Shown piece by piece: positions 57,108 to 64,000 of a DNA stretch of 64,000 nt. This stretch comes from Chlorocebus sabaeus (taxonomy: Eukaryota; Chordata; Mammalia; Primates; Cercopithecidae). The DNA lies in NCBI RefSeq assembly GCF_047675955.1, contig NC_132917.1:11855887-11919886 (forward strand), given 5' to 3'. The translations under genes and the position numbers were made by a program. How positions within the stretch are numbered: the stretch's first letter is position 1; the number at the start of each line of letters is the position of its first letter. Below the pieces are notes generated by a model. The model did no database searches. It was not told the DNA's origin and saw nothing but the letters and a program-made list of their open reading frames with translations.

Positions 57108-57819
57108 CATCCCACTGCATGCAGCCTTGCGCATATTTATAAAAATGCCAGAGTTATAATTTTTGGACTACAAGTCTGTTTGGTTTCTGTGGTACCACAT
57201 AAAATCCTACTGAATCTTAAAGGCAATATTAACAACACTTATAACCACCGTCAACTTTTCATTATTCAAGTGCTATCTTCTAATTGTATAATGGAAACTA
57301 TATTTAATATGAGGTCCATGATAAGACTGAATAGCAGAGACTTTGAGAAAAACATCCAGGTCACACTGCTTTGGGATTGTACTTGGGGCTTTGGGATGAG
57401 ACCATAGGCTGGTGGGTAGGGAAGGAGTTTGCCACTGAGCGAATGTTTCAGTCCTTGATCATCCCAGGATGATGTAAATCTTGAAGCAGGAAATGAGGGC
57501 TCATGAGATGGGCCTTACTCATGTTTTATAGGTAAATTCTTCTAGAATGAACTCCTTGGAGTTGGCAGTCAGCCTGGCCCTCATTGAAGGCCAGCCTGGT
57601 GAAGCCTGATGTGGATTCATAGTGAGTAGCTTGCCACTGTCCCGTAGGGTCAGAGTGGAAGCCAGGCACCTGGGACCTGGACTGGGAAGGGATGCCCAGG
57701 TGAGTCTAGACCTGGGGCAATAGTTGTAAATGATTCTGTCCACATAATTTCCTGTCCATCGTCCCAGAATGGTCCATGTCTTTTGTATGTTACAATCTAG
57801 GTTTTTTGGTGGTAGTAGA
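57108..57819. other. Unassigned single-copy-like DNA
   Basis: No repeat recognised. A 112-codon minus frame (57519-57857) runs into a MIR and has no domain. Confidence 0.35.
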
Positions 57820-58010
57820 CATGATGGTAATGCTATTAGTGGTAATGATATTGACAATAATAAAACACTTTTACAGTGCTTATGAATATTTCTGGTACTA
57901 TTCTGAATACTAGATGATAATTTATTTTGTCCTCACAATGCCCTTATGAACGAGGAATTGATATTTTCCTGATTTTACAGGTTAGAAAACTAAGGGACAG
58001 AGAGGTTTCC
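57820..58010 (-). mobile_element. MIR fragment
   Basis: 'gtcctcacaatgcccttatg', 'cctgattttacaggttagaa' and 'aactaagggacagagagg' are reversed MIR motifs. Confidence 0.8.
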
Positions 58011-58052
58011 TTTTTTTTTTTTTTTTGACTAATTTCCTTAGAAAGGAAGTAT

Positions 58053-58405
58053 ATTACTTTGCTAGGGCTGCCATAACAAAGTACCACTGACTGGGTGGTT
58101 GCAACACAGACATTTATTTTCTTGCAGAAAGGCAGCTGACAGTCCAAGATCAAGGTGCCAGCAGGGCTGGTTTTTCTGAGACCTAACTCCTCGGTTTGTA
58201 GATGGCCATCTTATTGCTGTGTCTTCACATGGTCTTGTCTTGGGATATGCATGTCTCTAGCCAAATCTCCTCTTCTTGTAAGGACATCAGCCTTGTTGGA
58301 CTAGGACCCCACACTAATAACCTTAATTAAGCCTGTAAAGGCCCTGTCTTCAAATACAGTCACATTAGGGGCCAGAACTTTGACATGTGAAGTTCATATC
58401 ATAAA
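58053..58405 (-). mobile_element. MLT1A-like LTR, minus strand (copy 1 of a pair)
   Basis: 'gctagggctgccataacaaa', 'gtccaagatcaaggtgccag' and 'ttgacatgtgaagttcatat' are reversed MLT1A. The outer flank 'atttccttagaaaggaagta' (58031-58050) also occurs beside copy 2, so the shared block extends beyond the LTR. Confidence 0.9.
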
Positions 58406-58899
58406 TACAGAGAAGTGCAGTTTGGTGGTAATAGCTAAGATGAATAGGAATTCTGATATTATTTTGAGAAACATTCTCACCTAAAGTCTCAGCATGTAAA
58501 TAAACTTTAATCACCTTGAAGATCAGACAGCTTCTTAAGTATAATGATCCATTATCAATTACCTATTAGTGGGAGGCCACGATAATAAAGAACTGAATTC
58601 CAAATATAATTAAAAATATTCGTGTCACTGCTTGGATGCCATCTCTTTCTTTACCAAACTTAAAAAAAGAAAAATCTCTCCCCTAAAGCTCTTAAACCAC
58701 ATGATTCAGCTACTAACCGAAGCTCACCCTTTTGGATTTCCCCTGCTGTACTGTGGTCGAGGTGCTAATTAGCAGGGAAAGTGCCAAATGGCAGACAGCC
58801 AGAGGAAAAGCAGAGAAGCCGAAAGACCTGCACAAACTGCAGATGGAATAACCTGTGAGTTGCAAAATTGAGATATGCCCCTAATGAGTTGTGTATTAA
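58406..58899. other. Unassigned DNA
   Basis: 58440-58620 is AT-rich with several ATTA cores and no recognised repeat. No coding signal. Confidence 0.35.
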
Positions 58900-59290
58900 A
58901 GCCCATCTGCCCCATGGTAGCAACGTCACCCTGGCAGAGACCTCCAGTTTCCTCACCTGGTAAACGGGGATTATAGTAATACCACATTCCCAGGCTTGCA
59001 GGGGTATTAGACAAAATCAGCTAAGGGCAGCAGACTAAGAAACTGGTCTTTATTGAGCATATATTTTATGTCAGACACTTGGCAACATGATTCATTTAAT
59101 TCTCACATTGACTCTATCAGGTAGGCGTGGCTAGCTCCATTTTGCGGATGGATAAACTGGGGCTGGAGAAACTTGCCAAGTGTCACATACCAAGTACACT
59201 TTAACCTCACTTCAAAGCCTTTGCTCCTTCTACTGACCCGTATTGCAGAAGTGCCTGGCATTTTGTGAGTACTCGGTAAAAGTCTGTCAT
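58900..59290. mobile_element. MIR fragments in both orientations
   Basis: 58900-59030 reads as sense MIR ('ccagtttcctcacctggtaa'). 59040-59240 reads as reversed MIR ('tctttattgagcatatattt', 'ggataaactggggctggaga'). Confidence 0.65.
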
Positions 59291-59845
59291 TGTTGGAGAC
59301 AACTGCAAAAGAATGGTCTCTTTGCTATGAATTTAAACGATATATTTTAAAGCTGCTGGGAGCCTTTTTGTCCCGGTTTTCTACATCTGATTTACCTGTC
59401 CCATTTTAACCATTCACGTGAACATTGTTATGTAACTAGCACATGCTTTTACTGTATATAACTTAGTGTTACATAAATCTAAAGGCTGCTGACTGCTAGC
59501 AATCTTTAAAATGTAATGAGCTGAAAGATTTGCGTTGAGCCTTGGGGCAGGATGACTTTGGCTTAACCATTTGCTGAGTTCAGCTTTTAGGAGGATAAGT
59601 TTACTGCATCCCTTCAATAATCCAACTGAAGCCTGGATTCCAAGCAACCGTAGATGAGATTTAAGTCTCCAAGAATGTTAGAAACTTAAATAAAACAAGG
59701 CTTAAGCAGAAAGTCCTCACAATCATGTCCGCATTCCATCAGGATGACGTAATCGAAGGTTGGAACCCGGCGGCCTCTGCCTTTGTGTTCCAGGGCCCTT
59801 CACTCCGTGCAGGGGGAAATTGACACAGCCATGATGGGGCCTGGC
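59291..59845. other. Unassigned single-copy-like DNA
   Basis: No recognised repeat. A CRE-like 'tgacgtaa' sits near 59745 in a locally GC-richer patch. This is a candidate for conservation analysis. Confidence 0.35.
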
Positions 59846-59948
59846 TCACAAGAGCCACAGTTAACTGTAGGAGCTTCTGCGACTGAATAAGCTTAGTTCA
59901 CAAGAGCCACAGTTACTGTAGGAGCTTCTGCGACTGAATAAGCTTAGT
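59846..59948 (+). repeat. Recent 52-base tandem duplication
   Basis: The 52-base unit 59846-59897 is followed at once by a 51-base copy at 59898-59948. They are identical except for one missing A. Each unit runs from 'tcacaagagccacagtta' to 'gaataagcttagt'. Confidence 0.95.
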
Positions 59949-60224
59949 TATTGGTGGGTTTCTCAGCTATGACAATGATCTCTGTAAAAACACAGAACAA
60001 AAATTTTTGGCTAATTGAGGTCAAATTTTGTGTTAAAGGAGGGTTAATTTCCCTTCCCTCTAAGAGAAGAGTCTCTCTGTGGTGAAAAACATCTTAACAT
60101 TTAGTCTTGTCTGTTTGGTCGATCAGTTGAAGTCAGAGCAATAAAATCCCAGGGGTGGAAAGGGTGCAAGGGGCCGCTGGGTTCATTTTCCTCATTTGGA
60201 GGCCAAACACATACAGGTGATGAT
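59949..60224. other. Unassigned DNA
   Basis: No recognised repeat or coding signal. Confidence 0.3.
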
Positions 60225-60425
60225 CGCACTGTACCCAGGCTGAGTGTCGAGATCAGCTCTACCACACGCTGTTTGTTCATTTAATAAATGAAGTGTGGGA
60301 CCCAGGCTGAGTTCCTCAACACATTTTTTCATCTATAAATGGGATTATAACTAATAATAGTACCTACCTTAAAGGGCTAGGCACAGAGCCCTAAATGAGT
60401 TGACGTATGTTTGGAACAGATCTGG
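60225..60425 (+). mobile_element. MIR fragment
   Basis: 'tttttcatctataaatggga' and 'taatagtacctaccttaaag' are MIR sense motifs. Confidence 0.7.
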
Positions 60426-60499
60426 GTATATTGTGATGCAAAATGTTTGCAATTCTTTTTATATATCAAAGGCAAGGACATGTGCTGGGTGTGTGTGCG

Positions 60500-60755
60500 G
60501 TCTTTGAAGCCGGAGAGGCCTGTGTTGGAAACTGTGCTCTGTCCCATACCAGTTCCCTGACCTTGGGTGAGTCACATAAAGTGCGAGTCTTTTATTTTTC
60601 TCTAGAGTGGAAATGGGGCTATGAGTTCCTAACACGAGTAGGATTATAAGGAAAAGGACAAGATTAAAGTAGACAATCCATTATAAGCATGGTGGCTAGC
60701 ACATGGCTAGTCTTCTCAACGAGTATTTGTTAGAAAATATAAAAAGGATGAATAT
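60500..60755 (+). mobile_element. MIR fragment
   Basis: 'ttccctgaccttgggtgagt', 'gagtggaaatggggctatga' and the 3' end 'catggtggctagcacatgg' are in sense. Confidence 0.7.
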
Positions 60756-60840
60756 TGGATATCTTAGTAACTTCTTTAGCTTTAAGCACACATCTCTACA
60801 CACAGTGACATACTAATATATTGGCTACATATTGGACTAC

Positions 60841-61053
60841 TTTTTTTTTTTTTTTTTGAAACAGGGTCTTGCTCTGTTGCTGAGGCTGGAATGCAGTGGT
60901 GCAAACATGGCTCACTGCAGCCACGACTTCCTGGGCTCCTGATTCTTCCACTTCAGCCTCCTGAGTAGCTGTGATGACAGATGCATGCCACCACACCTGG
61001 CTAGTTTTTTAATTTTTTGTAGAGACAGGGTCTTGCCATGTTGCCCAGGCTGC
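60841..61053 (-). mobile_element. Partial AluJ-like element, antisense
   Basis: A T run, then reversed Alu from 'gaaacagggtcttgctctgt' to 'ttgcccaggctg', so the Alu 5' part is missing. Both flanks read about 'attgractactttt' (60831-60844, 61056-61069), a TSD. Confidence 0.9.
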
Positions 61054-61230
61054 ACATTGAACTACTTTTACTTTTTCCTTCTTAACTTGTTGACATATGG
61101 TAGAGAACACAACCTAAAGTCGTGAAAAATCTAGATTTCCTTTTTTTTGGTTTTGTTTTTGACCCATTTCCTTTTTATTTTTATTTATTTATTTATTTTT
61201 GACCCATTTCCTTAGAAAGGAAGTATATTC

Positions 61231-61583
61231 GTTTGTTAGGGCAGCCATAACAAAATACCATAAACTGGGTGGATTCAACAACAGAAAATTATTTTTGGCT
61301 GAAAACTCAAGATCGAGGATTGCATCTTTCCAGTTTCTGGCAGGGCTGGTTCCTCCTTGGTTTGTAGACAGCTGTCTTATTGCTGTGTCTTCCATGGTCT
61401 TATCTCTGTGGGCATGAATATCTGTACCCAAATCTCTTCTCATAAGGACACCAGTCCTAGCAGACTAGGACCCCACACTAATAACCTTTATTAACTCTGT
61501 AAAGGCCGTCTCTCCAAACACAGTCACACTGGGGGTTAAGGCTTTGACATATGAATTTTGGGGACACAATTCAGTTCATAAAA
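61231..61583 (-). mobile_element. MLT1A-like LTR, minus strand (copy 2 of a pair)
   Basis: 'gttagggcagccataacaaa' to 'gacacaattcagttcataa' is reversed MLT1A. The flank 'atttccttagaaaggaagta' (61207-61226) and a shorter 'tttttgacccatttcctttt' duplicate (about 61157-61176) precede it. It shares non-consensus text such as 'ggaccccacactaataacct' with copy 1. Confidence 0.9.
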
Positions 61584-61649
61584 GAAAGACATCACTTTCT
61601 GTTTCCTCATTCATGTTGACTCATTCAGAGAAAATTTGTGTTATATTTA

Positions 61650-61802
61650 CCATCTGCAAGCCACAGAAAGGCCTCAGAAGAAACCGGCCCTGCTGACACG
61701 TTGATGGTGGACTTGTAGCCTCCAGAATTGTAAGAAAATACATTTTCTTTTGTTTAATCCAACAAGTCTATGGTGCTTGTGGCAACCCTAGAGAACGAAT
61801 AC
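61650..61802 (+). mobile_element. MLT1-type LTR 3' fragment, plus strand
   Basis: 'ggcctcagaagaaaccggcc', 'ctgctgacacgttgatggtg' and 'cctagagaacgaataca' match the last part of an MLT1 LTR in sense. It lies opposite in orientation to the neighbouring copy 2. Confidence 0.8.
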
Positions 61803-61819
61803 ACTCCTTTATCTGGATA

Positions 61820-61960
61820 ATAAATACTATATTTAAAACATTTGAATATCTGCTATGTTCCAAGCAGTTGATATTTTGAATATTTTTTATAATACTTCTG
61901 AATCTGTTGATCCTATTATCTGCATTTCAAAGATGTTCAGTTGAAATTTGAACTGCGAAG
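61820..61960 (-). mobile_element. MIR fragment
   Basis: 'atctgctatgttccaagcag' and 'tattatctgcatttcaaaga' are reversed MIR motifs. Confidence 0.55.
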
Positions 61961-62012
61961 TCTTGCTGTATGTATTCTTTCATACATTATCTTTGATCAT
62001 AAATCATGAATC

Positions 62013-62309
62013 TCAAAAATCATCAATCCGAGTTTTCTGCCTTTCATTGATCTGCATGACTTCTCTATGACTCCTGTAAATATTTTCTCTAATTAGCGAT
62101 AGAATGTAGATTGCATCCAGTACTAGGAAGAAAACAGTTATGTTGGAGCTAGCGAGAGGATCCCCTGGGACTTCTGGGACCTGTTTTGCCACAGAGACAT
62201 CATAGACTTTCACTTGCTTTGGAACATACATTTGTAGCCAGAATTTATGCAGCAGGTGTACTCCTGAAAACGTTGTATATAAATCAATTTGTAGGCAGTG
62301 GGAAAACAT
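62013..62309 (-). other. Unrecognised 98-codon open frame, minus strand
   Basis: A minus-strand ATG-to-stop frame in a stretch that I cannot assign to a repeat. It has a hydrophobic segment 'NITVFFLVLDAIYILSLI' (about residues 56-73) that could be a membrane helix, followed by a charged tail 'RENIYRSHREVMQINERQKT'. A weak splice-acceptor-like 'caacgttttcag' occurs within its 5' part. I do not recognise the protein. It could be an exon, a decayed retrocopy or chance; frames of this length do arise by chance in AT-rich DNA. No donor site or promoter is evident. Confidence 0.25.
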
Positions 62310-62353
62310 ATTGGATGCAGTAGAACTTACTCTTTAACCAAAACATACAAATC

Positions 62354-62654
62354 CTTTTTTTTTTTTTTTTTTTTGAGACGGAGTTTCGCTCTGTCTCCTA
62401 GGCTGGAGTGCAGTGATGCCATTTTGGCTCACTGCAAGCTCCGCCTCCCGGGTTCATGCCGTTCTCCTGCCTCAGCCTCCTGAGTAGCTGAGACTACAGG
62501 CACCCGCTACCATGCCTGGCTGATTTTCTATATTTTTAGTAGAGATGGGTTTCACCATGTTAGCCAGGATAGTCTCGATCTCCTGACCTCATGATCCACC
62601 CACCTTGGTCTCCCAAAGTGCTGGGATTACAGGCATGAGCCACCTCACCTGGCC
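62354..62654 (-). mobile_element. AluY-like element, antisense
   Basis: A T run of 20, then reversed Alu with AluY-type 'cactgcaagctccgcctccc' and 'gttagccaggatagtctcga'. Short TSD 'caaatc' at 62348-62353 and 62655-62660. Confidence 0.94.
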
Positions 62655-62660
62655 CAAATC

Positions 62661-64000
62661 AATTTTTAAAAAATTTTGATTTGATGAATTAATAATTCAC
62701 CCTGTTTAACTTTGTATGAATCAGCATTTTCCTATATGGGTCTCTGTGGTCAGCTCATGGTAAATTTTTATGTGTGTGATAATCCCATCTCCTCCCAGTC
62801 CCTCTCTCTGTGCCTCCAGTCCCCTCACACCCTTTCCTCTGACCTCAGACAAGTCAATGCGTTTTTTGTTTGTTTGTTTTTTAACCCTGCATAGATCATT
62901 GGCTGGATGAGGATCAGACAAGATCGTGAACATAAACACACTTTGAAATCTATGAGGTGCAGATTGTTATTATTATACTAGCAGGAGGGATGCAGTTTAT
63001 TATTTCCCCTAGGAGACATTATTTATTTCTATTTATTAAGCCCGATTATTGTAGCTTTTGACCATGTCTTTGTAACTTAATAACTAGATCAAAATAAGCT
63101 CCTGGAAATGGATCTTTTAAAATTATTTCTTATTTCCAGCAAGGTTGGCACAGGCTGGGAATAGAGAAGCTTTTTAATAAATTCTTGCTGATACAGGGTC
63201 TTTCGGGGAATGTCAGATGAAGATGGATTGCAAAATCTCTCTCAATGACCAGCTGAGGGAACACAAGCTGTAAAAGCCAAGAAAGATTCACCAGTAGCAA
63301 AGCAATTCAAGAAGCAGGTAAAAAGTGATGTCATACACTTTGATAGGCAGGTCTGATGAAGGAAATAGAAGATTCTTGGCACAGCTTGGCATAGGACCGA
63401 CCCTCCTAACCCTCAGAAAGTCATACAGAAGAAAGTCATACAGAATTTTAAAAATGTATATGCTTTCCCATCAGTACTACTAGATTTAAAGAGAAGTAGA
63501 ATTTGGGGTTCTTAAGATAAATCCCACCTGATGGGAGATGTTAGAAGGCTTCTCTCTGCCAGCAGCTCTTGGTTGGGGGATAGTTTTCCGGAATAATCTT
63601 TCGACACATTCAAATGTGATATCCAAATGCTTGGCACATGTTATGAGAATCTGAAGTGGGAAAAAAAAAAAACCCACCAAACTGAATCTATTGAAGCTTC
63701 AGGGGGTGCACATCAGAAGCAAATGCAAAGCTGCTCCATGAGACCCAGTGTTCAAAACAGACTCTTTCGGAATTTGTTGAGCCTTGCTCGATAACTTAGT
63801 AGATGATACATTTGTGTAACTATTCCCCATATGCAAGGGAGCAAGTGTATTTTGCCTCATTTCCCCCCGTTTCTGCTTTGCTGTGCACTTTACCGAGCTA
63901 GGTATACCTGTCTGGATTTCTAGTTTCCTTTCTCCAAATTTCAGAGGTACGTGCTTGTACATGTACACGTGTGCATTTAAAACAAAAATAGTTTCTGTGT
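62661..64000. other. Unassigned DNA to the window end
   Basis: 62895-62985 may be a MIR 3' tail in sense. The rest has no recognised repeat, and frames are short and domain-free. A perfect palindrome 'gtacatgtac' lies near 63957-63966. Confidence 0.35.

Noticed and set aside
1..64000. CRISPR array, operon, phage or bacterial defence system
   Set aside because: No regularly spaced direct repeats with unique spacers, no ribosome-binding-site-led gene clusters, and the repeat content is that of a primate genome.

Overview
The window reads as primate, almost certainly human or ape, genomic DNA. It carries AluY/AluS-type and older Alu copies, L1PA-type and L1MA/L1M-type LINE-1, MIR and L2 fossils, ERVL-MaLR LTRs (MST/THE1 and MLT1 types), a HERV9-type LTR12 solo LTR, and CpG depletion nearly everywhere. 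There is no operon, CRISPR array, phage or other prokaryotic system, and I found no convincing protein-coding gene. The open frames are short, mostly lie inside repeats, and look like chance or decayed transposon frames. It is best described as intergenic or intronic accessory DNA. All family names come from reading the sequence; no database search was run.

Layout. 1-7.7 kb: mostly single-copy DNA with MIR/L2 pieces, a 22-base G run, two L1 3' ends head to tail (3.1-5.3 kb) and a reversed 5' fragment of U2 snRNA. 7.75-12.5 kb: an old L1 on the minus strand, interrupted by a hAT/Charlie-like element, two Alus and a 150-base polypyrimidine tract. 12.5-19.5 kb: a MADE1-like remnant, a minus-strand MST LTR, a pair of inverted-repeat arms, three Alus, and a 1-kb L1PA with a 13-base target-site duplication (TSD). 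19.5-26.4 kb: a nearly full-length L1MA-like element on the minus strand with a 15-base TSD, holding a solo LTR and two Alus. 26.4-33 kb: MIRs, an L1M 3' end and two Alus. 33.0-34.5 kb: an LTR12-type solo LTR with a CCAAT-box array, the strongest promoter candidate. 34.5-45.7 kb: MIR/L2, a palindromic MER53-like element, an MLT1 LTR, and an MST LTR with a nested AluY. 45.7-47.8 kb: an apparent MaLR provirus remnant. 47.8-64 kb: single-copy DNA with Alus, a THE1/MST LTR, MLT1 LTRs, a TATC microsatellite, a recent 52-base tandem duplication and a 98-codon minus-strand frame of unknown status.

The elements do not form a pathway. The useful signals are insertion chronology (nested elements with readable TSDs), candidate regulatory LTRs, structure-prone or unstable tracts, and a few unexplained duplications. 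Of the 15 Alus, 13 are on the minus strand, as are the two longest L1s. That fits a plus-strand transcription unit across the window but does not prove one.
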